Shown in pieces: positions 15,363-23,713 of a stretch of DNA of 64,000 nucleotides; positions within the stretch are counted from its first letter, which is position 1, and each line of letters starts with the position of its first letter. The notes under the pieces were generated by a model. That model did no database searches. It saw only the letters and a list, made by a program, of their open reading frames with translations, and was not told the DNA's origin. The translations under genes and the position numbers were made by a program. Source of the stretch: Holophagales bacterium (GTDB lineage: Bacteria; Acidobacteriota; Thermoanaerobaculia; Multivoradales; Multivoraceae); contig VYDI01000047.1 in NCBI GenBank assembly GCA_009843505.1, positions 105,711-169,710 of the forward strand. The letters run 5' to 3'.

Positions 15363-16907
15363 TCAGTTCCGGAATGCTTCCAGCTTTCGCCTGAGGGACC
15401 GGCAGAGGCTGGAACCGTCGTCGCCCGTCTCGTAGACGTAGCGGTCGGGCCGAATCAACACGCTGGACGCGTTGTTCCGGCCAAGCCAGCGAGTGAGCTC
15501 GCCGTTCGCGTCGGACAGGTCGCGGCCGAGCTGGAGGACGCCGCCGTCGAGGACGTCCCTGAACCAGTCCATGTCGGCGCCGGCGGTCGGGGAGCTCGTA
15601 ACGAGGGAGAACTCCGGACCCAGCAGGTCGTCGAGCCAGGTTTCGCCGCCGGTGGTCGTCACGCGGGGCCTGATCATGCGTGCACCGGAGGCCTCCGAGC
15701 TTCCGATCAGGCCCCGCTGGTAGGGCTGCCGGTTCGTCATGCGCCGCATCAGGGAGAAGCCGGTCTTTCTCTTCCTGCGGCCGCGGAAGAAGGAGTAGTT
15801 GCGGTTCAGAATGGCGAGCGGGCTCGAGGCGCTGATCATCCTGCCCCGCTCCGACGCGCCCTCGATCAGGCGCGCGCAGTGATCCCAGCACTCTTCCTGG
15901 TAGGTGTCCAGAAGCGCCGGTCCGGCGAGCCCCCGGAACAGGAGTTCGAACTTGAAGGCCAGGTTCAGGGCGTCGCGGATGCCCATGTTGAGGCCCTGAC
16001 CGGAGAAGGGCGGCGACTGATGGGCTGCGTCCCCGGCCAGCAGCAGTCGACCGGCGCGCCACGCCTTCGGCATCGAGCCATGGAAGAGGAATGGCTGAGT
16101 ACGGAGGATCTCGCACGAAGACGGGTCGAAGTACTCGGAGATCGCCTCGAAGGCATCTTCGGCGGTGAAGTTCCGGGCGAGCGCTTCGCCGGCTTCGAAG
16201 TCGAACCGGACGTGCTTGTGGTGGCCCTTGAAGTACACGACGGAACGGTTGGGTCGGCAACTGATCTCGGAACCGTCCGGAAGGGAATCGAAGAGCTTCC
16301 GGTCGTGGACGATGAGGTCGACGACGATCCACTGGCGCCGGTAGCCGAAGTCGACCCGTTCCGACCCGATCGCCGAGCGGCAGAAACTGCCGCCGCCGTC
16401 CGCTCCGACGGCGTAGCGGCCGGTGAACTCATGGCGCTCGCCCGTGCCGCGGTGCGTCGCGACCACTTTCGCAGCTTCGCCCGTGCCGTCGACGGCGCAC
16501 ACGTCGTAGCCGAGGAACGCGTCGACTCCGGCACCCTTCGGGAAGTCGTCGCGCAGCAGGCGCTCGAGCGCGGGCTGGTGGAACACCATGCCGCCCATCG
16601 GGAAGCCGAACCGCTTCCGGGCCCGCAGGAAATCGAGCGTCATGAGCGGCCGGCGTTTCGCGTCGACGAACTCGTTTCGCGCGTAGGGCGAGGCGTCTTC
16701 GGGGATCAGCCTCTGGAGGATCCCCATGGACGTGTAGATGCGGCAGCTCTCCGGGTCGAGGACCATCGCCCGGGGCGTGGGGTAGACCTCCGGCTCGCGG
16801 TCGAAGATCGCGACCGAGCGGCCGCGCGCCCGAAGCAGGTTGGCCAGCGTGGCGCCCGTCGGTCCGCAGCCGATGACCAGTACGTCGTACTTCCTGTTTT
16901 CGCTCAC
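15363..16907 (-). CDS. FAD-dependent aromatic-ring monooxygenase (MhpA/PheA-like)
   Basis: A 514-residue class A flavoprotein hydroxylase. The Rossmann motif GCGPTGATLANLLRARG is at 14-30, the DG motif AVGADGGGSFCRSAIG is near 165-180, and the GD motif LLLAGDAAHQSPPFSGQGLN is near 290, followed by GIRDALNLAFK. Enzymes of this group use NAD(P)H and O2 to hydroxylate phenolic substrates. The C-terminal ~110 residues form the usual thioredoxin-like extension. It is transcribed toward the molybdenum hydroxylase, 104 bp away, so a shared aromatic-degradation role is plausible but unproven. Confidence 0.9.
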   Translation of the reverse strand: MSENRKYDVLVIGCGPTGATLANLLRARGRSVAIFDREPEVYPTPRAMVLDPESCRIYTSMGILQRLIPEDASPYARNEFVDAKRRPLMTLDFLRARKRFGFPMGGMVFHQPALERLLRDDFPKGAGVDAFLGYDVCAVDGTGEAAKVVATHRGTGERHEFTGRYAVGADGGGSFCRSAIGSERVDFGYRRQWIVVDLIVHDRKLFDSLPDGSEISCRPNRSVVYFKGHHKHVRFDFEAGEALARNFTAEDAFEAISEYFDPSSCEILRTQPFLFHGSMPKAWRAGRLLLAGDAAHQSPPFSGQGLNMGIRDALNLAFKFELLFRGLAGPALLDTYQEECWDHCARLIEGASERGRMISASSPLAILNRNYSFFRGRRKRKTGFSLMRRMTNRQPYQRGLIGSSEASGARMIRPRVTTTGGETWLDDLLGPEFSLVTSSPTAGADMDWFRDVLDGGVLQLGRDLSDANGELTRWLGRNNASSVLIRPDRYVYETGDDGSSLCRSLRRKLEAFRN

Positions 16908-17002
16908 GACGCAGTGCCGGGAGCCCGAAAACGGGGCAGGCTAGCAGACAGAAAACGGGGCCGGCGCGAGAGAGCCGGTAGGCTTCGCCCGCGCGCGACG
17001 AC

Positions 17003-17803
17003 ATGAGCAGCTTCCAGCAGATCGCTGACTTCCGAGACGAGTGCGACTGCCTCGCCGAGGTCCTGGAGCCGCTCGAGGACGCGGACTTCGAGCGGGCCAC
17101 CCTGTTCAAGGGGTGGACGCTTCACGACGTCGTCGCGCATCTCCACATCTTCAACTACGCGGCCGACGCCTCGTACCACGATCAGTCCGCCTTCGACGGC
17201 TTCAAACAGTTCATGGCCGAGCGCCGCGGCCGGCTCAACCTCCGCGAGCTGACGGACGAGTGGTTCGAGGGCAAGCGCAACCGCGCGGTCTACGACGTCT
17301 GGCGCGAGTACTACCCGCGGATGTGCGACCGGCTGGAAGGGCTCGATCCGCGGAAGAGGGTGGAGTGGTTCGGGCCGCCGATGAGCGTGCGCAGCTCGGT
17401 CACCGCTCGGCAGATGGAGACCTGGGCCCACGGCCAGGAGGTCTTCGACGTCCTCGGCCTCGACCGCGACGAGACAGACAGGATCAGGAACATCGTCTTT
17501 CTGGGATTCAACACCTTCGGCTGGACCTACGCGGTCCGCGGCCTCGAAGTGCCGGGCGTCGTTCCGGCGCTCGAGCTGACGGCGCCTTCCGGCGAGGTCT
17601 GGACCTGGAACGCGGACGAAACGACCAACCGGATCATCGGCGCCGCGGTCGAGTTCGCCCAGGTGGTCACCCAGGTCCGCAACATCGCGGATACGTCGCT
17701 CGAGGTCACGGGGCCGGTCGCCACCGAGTGGATGAGCATGGCCCAGTGCTTCGCCGGCGGGCCCGAGACGCCGCCGGCTCCGGGCACGCGGCACAAGGCG
17801 TAG
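17003..17803 (+). CDS. TIGR03084-like DinB/maleylpyruvate-isomerase-type metal-binding protein
   Basis: A 266-residue protein with the N-terminal DinB/MDMPI-like helical bundle: FKGWTLHDVVAHLHIFNYAA supplies the typical W-(x)n-D-(x)n-HL motif and the first metal-ligand His, and ARQMETWAHGQEVFDVLG supplies the next. The second half (from about 185) matches the family C-terminal domain. Family members bind a divalent metal and sit near acyl-CoA or aromatic catabolism genes; their exact reaction is not established. It starts at ATG 17003, divergently from the FAD monooxygenase with a 95-bp spacer that probably holds both promoters. Confidence 0.82.
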   Translation: MSSFQQIADFRDECDCLAEVLEPLEDADFERATLFKGWTLHDVVAHLHIFNYAADASYHDQSAFDGFKQFMAERRGRLNLRELTDEWFEGKRNRAVYDVWREYYPRMCDRLEGLDPRKRVEWFGPPMSVRSSVTARQMETWAHGQEVFDVLGLDRDETDRIRNIVFLGFNTFGWTYAVRGLEVPGVVPALELTAPSGEVWTWNADETTNRIIGAAVEFAQVVTQVRNIADTSLEVTGPVATEWMSMAQCFAGGPETPPAPGTRHKA

Positions 17804-17860
17804 CGCCGCCGACGGACCAACACCCGTCGCCCCCGTTCGAGCGTGTTGCCCGCGCCCGAT

Positions 17861-17883
17861 GGTATATTGCAACGCTGTATACC
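17861..17883 (+). promoter_or_regulatory. Palindromic operator upstream of vapBC
   Basis: GGTATA (17861-17866) and TATACC (17878-17883) form an inverted repeat with an 11-base spacer just before the GGGAGG ribosome-binding site (17889-17894). VapB-type antitoxins usually autorepress by binding such palindromes, so this is the likely operator. Confidence 0.6.
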
Positions 17884-17898
17884 TTCCCGGGAGGTCGC

Positions 17899-18147
17899 AT
17901 GTCCAAGACCGCCAAGCTGTTCTGGTCCGGCCGCTCACAGGCGGTGCGGTTGCCGAAGGAATTCCGGATGGAGGGTGACGAGGTTCGGATTCGCAAGCGC
18001 GGAGCGGCCGTCATCCTGGAGCCCGTCGCGTCGGACTGGGCGTGGCTCGACGAGGTCGCTGGGAAGTTCTCGGACGACTTCTTCGCCGAAGGGAGATGCC
18101 AGCCCGAGATGCCGTCCCGGCCGGCGTTGGACGACTTGTTCGACTGA
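17899..18147 (+). CDS. vapB: VapB antitoxin (AbrB/MazE-type DNA-binding)
   Basis: An 82-residue protein with an N-terminal swapped-hairpin AbrB domain (KLFWSGRSQAVRLPKEFRM, then GDEVRIRKRGAAVILEP) and an acidic C-terminal tail (LDEVAGKFSDDFFAEG) that should wrap the toxin. It starts at ATG 17899, four bases after GGGAGG. Its TGA overlaps the vapC ATG by one base. It neutralises VapC and represses its own operon through the palindrome upstream. Confidence 0.93.
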   Translation: MSKTAKLFWSGRSQAVRLPKEFRMEGDEVRIRKRGAAVILEPVASDWAWLDEVAGKFSDDFFAEGRCQPEMPSRPALDDLFD

Positions 18148-18554
18148 TGCGTTACCTGCTGGACGCGAACGTCTGCATCGCCCTGCTCAACGGCACGTCG
18201 CCAGCGGCTCGCGAACGCCTGGGCCGCTATGGCCCTGGAGATGTCGGTGTACCCGCGCCGGTTGCATACGAGTTGTACTTCGGGGCCTTCAAGAGTCGCC
18301 GAACCCGGGAGAACCTCGCCCTGCTCGACACCCTCGGCTTCGAGGTTCTGCCCTTCGACGTGGAGGATGCCCGAGCAGCAGGAAAGGTGCGAAGCGACCT
18401 GGAGGCAGTCGGGCAGCCCATTGGCCCGTACGATGTGTTGATAGCGGGCCAGGCGCTGGCGCGCGGCCTCGTACTGGTGACCGCGAACCGGCGCGAGTTC
18501 GACCGCGTTACGGGCCTGACCTGCGAGGACTGGACCAGACCCGACCAGAACTGA
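18147..18554 (+). CDS. vapC: VapC PIN-domain ribonuclease toxin
   Basis: A 135-residue PIN-domain toxin with catalytic acids D6 (MRYLLDANV), E42 (AYELYFGAF) and D96 (PYDVLIAGQ), and the family TANRREF motif near 112-118 followed by VTGLTCEDW. VapC toxins cleave specific RNAs, often initiator tRNA or 23S rRNA. The start overlaps the vapB stop (TGATG), giving coupled translation. All catalytic residues are present, so the module should be functional. It ends 80 bp before a tRNA-Gln gene. Confidence 0.93.
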   Translation: MRYLLDANVCIALLNGTSPAARERLGRYGPGDVGVPAPVAYELYFGAFKSRRTRENLALLDTLGFEVLPFDVEDARAAGKVRSDLEAVGQPIGPYDVLIAGQALARGLVLVTANRREFDRVTGLTCEDWTRPDQN

Positions 18555-18634
18555 GGCATAGCGGCGGCACCTTCGGCGTAGCCGGCGGACAATTGCCGCC
18601 GTTCGCGGTAAACTGCCCGGCTTGCCGCTACCGC

Positions 18635-18708
18635 TGGGAGGTCGTCTAACGGTAGGACATGCGGCTCTGGACCGTAGAATCGGGGTTCGAATCCCTGCCT
18701 CCCAGCCA
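18635..18708 (+). tRNA. tRNA-Gln (anticodon CTG)
   Basis: A 74-base cloverleaf. The acceptor TGGGAGG pairs with CCTCCCA, the D-arm has GTC/GAC around AACGGTAG, the anticodon stem TGCGG pairs with CCGTA around loop CTCTGGA (anticodon CTG), and the T-arm CGGGG/CCCTG encloses TTCGAAT. The discriminator is G and CCA is encoded. Several degenerate small genes lie downstream, as often happens beside tRNA integration sites, but no repeated attachment core was seen. Confidence 0.96.
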
Positions 18709-18711
18709 CTC

Positions 18712-18970
18712 ATGCGCAAACCTCACATCGGCAGCGACGAACCGGATCAACCCCGCGCAACTGGTCGGGAACGAGACAGCCGGGATCGCCCGGGCAGCCG
18801 CTCGCGCCGTAGAAGATGCAGTCGCCGGAGCGACCGCCGAGCTCGTGACCCGCGACTACCTGCGCGCCGAGTTGGCGCACATGAGAAGCGCCTGATCGTA
18901 TGGGCAATCAGTGTTGCCGTCACCGTCGGAGTCCGTTGGCGTTACCGGGGTCGTCACGCGGTTGGCCTCG
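18712..18970 (+). pseudogene. Frameshifted remnant of a small coiled-coil/TM protein (DUF1640-like)
   Basis: After the tRNA one frame encodes ETAGIARAAARAVEDAVAGA, then TRDYLRAELAHM, which ends at a TGA (18893-18895). A different frame continues with EKRLIVWAISVAVTVGV, a membrane helix. Restoring one G after ATG (ATGGAGAAG in place of ATGAGAAG, near 18883) would join them into the coiled-coil-plus-C-terminal-TM layout of DUF1640-like proteins. No good start codon remains in the first frame after the tRNA. The locus looks like a decayed gene; a single sequencing indel is an alternative. Confidence 0.55.
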
Positions 18971-19040
18971 GTTGGCCTCGGTTGGCCCCGTTGTTCCGGC
19001 TGCCTGACCGATGCCGTCTTGGCTCCGCGATAAAGGAAGC

Positions 19041-19517
19041 GTGAGCGACTCGAAGGAGGATCCGCGCCGGTCCTCGCGGGGCATCCTGGGGGATCCTGAT
19101 CGGTACTCGCGGGGAATCTGGGGGAGGCTGCGTTTCTTGGGAAGGCTCCGTGAAGTCTACGATTTCACCGTGTGGAACTTCTGGCTCTTAGCAGGAATGG
19201 TGGTCCTCTGCGGCCTTGTAGTGCTGTTGGTCTACACGATGGCGTTGTACCGCGATTCGATCTACGAGACGATAGAGCGATTCATAGAAGCGGTGGCGCG
19301 GTTCTACGAGGGACCGGAAAGCAGTCGCGACGGTGCGATCGTGCTTTGGCTGCGCAGCTGCGCCTCGATCCTGGCGACTCTGGGCGGGCCGGGGACTCTG
19401 AGCGGGCGGAAGGGCGCAAGTGGGGTTTGGGGGTTGAGTTCCGATCCCAGGGCTGTGTCGCGCGCCTTTCGGTCCGACCCATGTCCGGTCCACGAACTTG
19501 GAGGCAAGCAACCGTGA
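19041..19517 (+). CDS. Single-TM hypothetical protein
   Basis: From GTG 19041, preceded by AAAGGA, the frame encodes a basic N-terminus, one membrane helix at about 50-72 (FWLLAGMVVLCGLVVLLVYT), and an amphipathic segment IYETIERFIEAVARFYEG. The last ~50 residues are low-complexity and may not be genuine. No family recognised. It lies among small and broken genes downstream of tRNA-Gln. Confidence 0.45.
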   Translation: MSDSKEDPRRSSRGILGDPDRYSRGIWGRLRFLGRLREVYDFTVWNFWLLAGMVVLCGLVVLLVYTMALYRDSIYETIERFIEAVARFYEGPESSRDGAIVLWLRSCASILATLGGPGTLSGRKGASGVWGLSSDPRAVSRAFRSDPCPVHELGGKQP

Positions 19518-19527
19518 GCAACGAACC

Positions 19528-19776
19528 ATGACGCAAATCACGTCGCATCAGGAACTGGCACGCATTCTGCGGACGATGTACGAAGATGCCAAGAGAGGTC
19601 AGAAAGTCGCGATGATCCATCTGTTCGGAATCAAGTACGCCGAGGCAATCCGTGGGTGCGATGGCTCGCCAGCGGAGATCGCGCGGTTGGCATGCGGATA
19701 TCCAAGCTATGGAGTGGAGATCAACAAGGGCTGCGTTCTGGCGGACTTCGTGGAGATCAGGGCCGGCGTCCTCTAA
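19528..19776 (+). CDS. Small HTH-like domain protein
   Basis: An 82-residue protein (MTQITSHQELARILRTMYED start) whose pattern, ending in a SYGVEINKGCVLADFVEI segment, resembles a small family annotated as HTH-like, found beside mobile or restriction loci. The central MIHLFGIKYAEAI motif is characteristic. No metal-binding or catalytic motif is seen. It may be a regulator left from a mobile element. ATG 19528 is the first start after the preceding gene, without a strong ribosome-binding site. Confidence 0.6.
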   Translation: MTQITSHQELARILRTMYEDAKRGQKVAMIHLFGIKYAEAIRGCDGSPAEIARLACGYPSYGVEINKGCVLADFVEIRAGVL

Positions 19777-19943
19777 TCTAGGTCTAGTCTGGAGGAGTGA
19801 GGTGGTCCCGGTTCCTCCACCACGTCGTCCTCCGGGTTCCCGCGTGGAGGGGCTGCCGCGATGGTCGCGTCGCAGTCGCCCAAACCGGGGCACAGGTGCT
19901 GTCCTGCACCAATAGTATGACCGAGAGCGTTCCTGACGGCAGC

Positions 19944-20202
19944 ATGGCCACTATCCGAAAGACGATCACCCTGACGGACCTGCAGGACCAGTGGATCAAG
20001 GCGCGGATTGCCGCAGGCCACTTCACCACCGACGGCGAGTACATCCGCTATCTGATTCGCCGCGTACCGCGAACGGCGGGTCGACTTCGAGTCGTTTCAG
20101 TCAGCCGTGCAGGAAGGCATCGACAGTGGTCCAAGCGAGAAGACGGTGCCTTCCATCATGGAAGAAGTCGAGGCGCGGCTTCGAAGCGATGGGCGTCCAT
20201 AG
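19944..20202 (+). pseudogene. parD: Frameshifted parD-type antitoxin; partner parE lost
   Basis: The first frame gives a ribbon-helix-helix start, MATIRKTITLTDLQDQWIKA, continuing through TTDGEYIRYLIRR. Near 20065-20080 the homology jumps to another frame (ERRVDFESFQSAVQEGIDSG) that ends in RLRSDGRP at a TAG (20200-20202). This is a ParD antitoxin with one indel. Downstream there is only a short stretch, MDVPRRYRRLT followed by a stop, where ParE should begin, so the toxin is gone. The antitoxin is probably decaying without selection. Confidence 0.75.
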
Positions 20203-20254
20203 GCTCATGGACGTGCCTCGCCGCTACCGCAGGCTCACGTAGTCAAGAGAGGCG

Positions 20255-20542
20255 CTACACGCCCTCGACGACTACGACATTCGTGTCGGTCGACTGGCTG
20301 AGCTTCTCTCTCAGGTCGGCGAAGGCGGCCCCGTCCTGCCATTCCTTGGCCTGTTCGACGCTGTCGAACTCGACGATGACGAGACGGTCGGGCTTCCAGT
20401 CGCCCCGGATGGCCTCGGCGGCGCCGCCGCGCACCAGGTAGCGGCCGCCGTGGGCCTCGACAACCGCCGGCACTTGCTCCAGAGCGCGGTTGTAGGCGTC
20501 TTCGTCTTTCACTTGAACACTGATGATCGCGTATCCAGCCAT
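20255..20542 (-). CDS. DUF1330 family protein
   Basis: A 95-residue dimeric ferredoxin-like-fold protein: MAGYAIISVQVKDEDAYNRA start, a VVEAHGGRYLVRGG motif, and the family signature PDRLVIVEFDSVEQAKEW. Members are small cytosolic proteins of unknown function. A GGAGGGC site lies upstream of ATG 20542. It is the last gene before the PQQ dehydrogenase on the same strand, separated by 31 bp from it. Confidence 0.88.
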   Translation of the reverse strand: MAGYAIISVQVKDEDAYNRALEQVPAVVEAHGGRYLVRGGAAEAIRGDWKPDRLVIVEFDSVEQAKEWQDGAAFADLREKLSQSTDTNVVVVEGV

Positions 20543-20573
20543 TGTTGGGGCCCTCCTGGCCGTAGGTTGAGTG

Positions 20574-22346
20574 TCAGGGTAGCGCGAAAACGAACAGGTT
20601 GTTGCCTGAGCTGGGACGCAGCTCCGGCGTGAGTCCGGACAGAAGGGCCGCCGACCGGTTGCCCGTGCTGGCCGCGACGTACTGGCGTCCGTCGACGGCG
20701 TAGGTGATCGGGAAGCCGGTCACGGGCGAGCCGAGATTGATCTCCCAGAGGCTCTCGCCGGTCTCATCGTCCAGGGCCCGGAACCGGCCGTTGCCGTCGC
20801 CGATGAAGACCAGGCCGCCGCCGGTGACGAACAGGGACATCAGGCCCGCGCGCTGCTCGTAGGTCCAGAGCGACTTGCCCGTTTCGGCGGACACGGCGTG
20901 GACGGATCCGCTCAGATCGGTGCCGGGCGCGATCTGGTGCTCGGCGTCCAGAGCGTAGATCTGGAGCCGGCCGGAGCGGGTCGCCGTCATCCGGGCGCAG
21001 GAGTTGCGCATCGGCACGTACATCGCGTTCGTCAGCGGACTGTAGGCGCCCGCCTGCCAGTCCTTGCCGCCGATATAGGTGGGGCAGACGTAGGCCTCCT
21101 GGCCAAGTTCCCGGAACACGACTTCCGAGTTCTCGGTGACCGCCCCGGTAGCGCCGTCGATCGTGCTGATCACGTTCTGCCGGATCGTCGGCCGCGCCCA
21201 TAGAAACTCGCCGGTCTCGCGGTCGAGGGTGTACACGACGCCCGTCTTGCCGGGAATCCCGGTCATCACCTTGCGCGTCTCGCCGGGTTCGAGGCGGGGG
21301 TTGATCCAGTCGACTTCGTCGGCGTCGGGGGCGACGGCGGTATCGACGAGCATGCGCTCGAAGGGATGGTCGAGGTCCCAGTGGTCGTTCAGATGCTGGT
21401 AGTGCCAGGCGATCTCGCCGGTGTTCGCGTCGAGCGCGAGCGTCGAGTTGTGGTACAGGTGCCTGAGATCCCTGCCGCCGAGCAGGAACTTCGGCGCGGG
21501 CGAGGTCACCGAGGTGCCGATGTAGATCAGCTCCAGGCCCGGGTCATAGCTCGGCACCATCCAGGTACCGACGTGGGTGCGGTCCTCGAACGGGATGTCG
21601 CCCCAGGTCTCGTCGCCCGGCTCGCCGGGCGCGGGAACCGTGCGGCGCCGCCAGAGCTCGGCGCCGGTCTCCGCGTCGTGGGCGACGATGACGCAGGAGT
21701 CGGGCCCGCCGCGGGGCAGGCAGCTTCGGCCCGAGATCACCTTGCCGTCGGCGATGATCGGGCCGGAGCTGTGCATTGCGGGCTGCGTCTTGTAGTCGAG
21801 GATCATCGTCTCCCAGACCAGCTCGCCCGTCACGGCATCGAGCGCGAAGACGAAGTTGTCGACGCTGGTGTCGATGATCAGGCCGCCGTGGATCGCGATG
21901 TTGCGGTTGTTCGCGGCGAGGCCTCCGACCTGCTGGAGGATGTTCTCCGGGTGCTCCCGGCGGTACTCCCAGATGAGGTCTCCGCTCACCGCGTCGATGG
22001 CCTGGATGACGTCGATGGGGTTCGGCATGTACATCACGCCGTCGTAGACCAGCGGCGTCCCCTGCTGGCGTCCCTCGCTCAGGCCGCGGGACCAGACCAT
22101 GCGCAGCTTGCCGACGTTCTCGGCCGTGACCTGGTCGAGCGGACTGTCGGCCCAGCCGTCGAGCGTCCGGCGCCACATCAGCCAGTCGTCGTCGCTCGGG
22201 TTCTGGAGCATGGCGTCCGTGACGGGGACGATGTCGCCGCGCTCGGGTGCGGGCGCCGATTGTGCTTCGGCGACCGGAATCCCCGGAACCGTCGTCAGGA
22301 GCGTGGCAAGAACTGCCGCCTGCGGGAGAAGGCTGCGTTGAGTCAC
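20574..22346 (-). CDS. PQQ-dependent quinoprotein dehydrogenase
   Basis: A 590-residue exported protein with a signal peptide (to about residue 28, AEA) and an eight-bladed propeller typical of methanol/alcohol dehydrogenase-like quinoproteins. Repeated tryptophan-docking motifs include GELVWETMILDY, GEIAWHYQHLNDHWDLDHPF and GKSLWTYEQRAGLM. There is no CXXCH, so no fused cytochrome domain. It should oxidise an alcohol or aldehyde in the periplasm with PQQ and Ca or a lanthanide; the substrate is unknown. The start is GTG 22346. It follows the HtrA gene by 13 bp, suggesting co-transcription. No PQQ synthesis genes are in the window. Confidence 0.88.
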   Translation of the reverse strand: MTQRSLLPQAAVLATLLTTVPGIPVAEAQSAPAPERGDIVPVTDAMLQNPSDDDWLMWRRTLDGWADSPLDQVTAENVGKLRMVWSRGLSEGRQQGTPLVYDGVMYMPNPIDVIQAIDAVSGDLIWEYRREHPENILQQVGGLAANNRNIAIHGGLIIDTSVDNFVFALDAVTGELVWETMILDYKTQPAMHSSGPIIADGKVISGRSCLPRGGPDSCVIVAHDAETGAELWRRRTVPAPGEPGDETWGDIPFEDRTHVGTWMVPSYDPGLELIYIGTSVTSPAPKFLLGGRDLRHLYHNSTLALDANTGEIAWHYQHLNDHWDLDHPFERMLVDTAVAPDADEVDWINPRLEPGETRKVMTGIPGKTGVVYTLDRETGEFLWARPTIRQNVISTIDGATGAVTENSEVVFRELGQEAYVCPTYIGGKDWQAGAYSPLTNAMYVPMRNSCARMTATRSGRLQIYALDAEHQIAPGTDLSGSVHAVSAETGKSLWTYEQRAGLMSLFVTGGGLVFIGDGNGRFRALDDETGESLWEINLGSPVTGFPITYAVDGRQYVAASTGNRSAALLSGLTPELRPSSGNNLFVFALP

Positions 22347-22359
22347 GGAAGGTGCGACT

Positions 22360-23496
22360 CTAGCGCGGAGCGGAGAGCTGTACTTCCGCCTCGGTCTCCT
22401 CTTCGCCGCGGAGCAGGCTTACGGTGACCGAGTCGCCCGGCTGTTGCCGTTCCAACACCGCGCGGATGTCGGGGACCGACCGGACCGGTTGGCCCTCGAT
22501 CGCGGTGATCACGTCGCCGAGAACGACGCTGCCGCGGCGCGTCTGGCGAACTCCGCGGAGACCGGCGCGGTCGGCGCCTGAGTTGCGCGTAACCTCCAGA
22601 ACGACGACGCCGTCCACTCGGGGCCGGACGCGTGAGCCCTCGACGAGGGTGACTCCGAGCTGTGGACGGTTGACTCGACCGTGGGCGATCAGCTCCGGGA
22701 CGACCCAGTTCACGGTGTCGACCGGAATCGCGAAGCCGATGCCGGCCCAGGCGCCGCCGGACGAGACGATCTGCGTGTTGACGCCGATCAGCCGTCCGCT
22801 CGAGTCGAGGAGAGGACCGCCGGAGTTGCCCGGGTTGATCGCGGCGTCGGTCTGGATGACGCCCTGGAGTTCGCGTCCGCCGATCGACTGGACTTCCCGA
22901 TCGAGAGCGCTGATCACACCGGTCGTCAGCGTGTAGTCGAGGCCGAACGGGTTGCCGATTGCCAGGACGGACTGCCCGACTTGCAGGTCGCTCGACGCGC
23001 CGACCGGGATCGGCCGCAACGTCTCCGCCGGCGCCTCGATTCGGAGCACGGCCAGGTCCATCTCCGGGTCCTGTCCGACGAAGCTGGCGGACCAGGTGGT
23101 CTGGTCGTGGAGGGTTACCTGGTAGGTGTCAGCGTTCCCGATCACGTGGAAGTTCGTGACGACGTGGCCCTTGTCGTCCCAGAGGAAGCCGCTGCCGGTG
23201 CCTTCCTGGACGCGGTCGAAGCGGCGCCCGAAGTAGGAAACCCGGCGGTCGCGCAGGGTCGTGATGTAGACCACCGACGGCTGCGTCTCGCGAAACAGGT
23301 TGACCGTTGCGCGCTCCTCGGGGAGCAGCCCGGAACTCGGCGTCACCGGCCGGGGTTCGCCCTGGCCCTCCGCCTGGAGCACGTTGCCCTGCCACCGGGA
23401 GCCCAGGAGGAAGGCAAGCCCGGCAAGCACGAGCAGTCCCGCCGTGGCGGCGATCCGCGGGCGCTCGGTGGCGCCGTTTGAGGCTCGGTAGGGCAT
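22360..23496 (-). CDS. HtrA/DegP-family periplasmic serine protease with one PDZ domain
   Basis: A 378-residue S1C protease with an N-terminal membrane anchor or signal (about 16-33). The catalytic triad is H117 (TNFHVIG), D147 (EMDLAVL) and S225 (NPGNSGGPLL). A single PDZ domain occupies about 270-375. One PDZ plus an N-terminal anchor resembles DegS more than DegP. It degrades misfolded envelope proteins or processes a stress-signalling substrate. It is the first gene of a minus-strand group with the PQQ dehydrogenase and DUF1330 protein. Confidence 0.93.
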   Translation of the reverse strand: MPYRASNGATERPRIAATAGLLVLAGLAFLLGSRWQGNVLQAEGQGEPRPVTPSSGLLPEERATVNLFRETQPSVVYITTLRDRRVSYFGRRFDRVQEGTGSGFLWDDKGHVVTNFHVIGNADTYQVTLHDQTTWSASFVGQDPEMDLAVLRIEAPAETLRPIPVGASSDLQVGQSVLAIGNPFGLDYTLTTGVISALDREVQSIGGRELQGVIQTDAAINPGNSGGPLLDSSGRLIGVNTQIVSSGGAWAGIGFAIPVDTVNWVVPELIAHGRVNRPQLGVTLVEGSRVRPRVDGVVVLEVTRNSGADRAGLRGVRQTRRGSVVLGDVITAIEGQPVRSVPDIRAVLERQQPGDSVTVSLLRGEEETEAEVQLSAPR

Positions 23497-23545
23497 GGGT
23501 TGAAACTAACAGGCGGCAAGCGAGAGTTGTTCCGGCGCAAGACGG

Positions 23546-23690
23546 AGCCGGCCTGACGGCCGGCACGCTTTCCGGCCGCCTGCGGCGGCAGCCGGCGGGA
23601 ACCCGTGTGGCGCGATCCGCGCCACACGCGTCACAGTCCGTGCGCCCGTCATCGGGCGCACGGATGACACGCCGGCGCACCCAGTGTGGG
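23546..23690. repeat. Dispersed repeat copy split by two strong hairpins
   Basis: The family core is present but interrupted between GCCGGCGGGA (ends 23600) and ACGCCGGCGCACCCAGTG (starts 23669). The insert folds into two hairpins: an 11-pair stem at 23604-23628 (CGTGTGGCGCG, loop ATC) and a 12-pair stem at 23637-23664 (TCCGTGCGCCCG, loop TCAT). It lies in the divergent gap between HtrA and the selenoprotein. Confidence 0.75.
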
Positions 23691-23713
23691 TCGCTCGAAG
23701 CTAGACTGGCCGC

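Noticed and set aside
17041..18147. A long frame joining the region of the TIGR03084-like gene to vapB
   Set aside because: Only its last 82 codons (vapB, from 17899) are genuine; the rest is an alternate frame of the upstream gene.
18635..18708. tRNA-Gln as a current attachment site of the Gabija island
   Set aside because: The island ends at 11.8 kb with several chromosomal genes between, and no tRNA 3'-end duplicate is visible near it.
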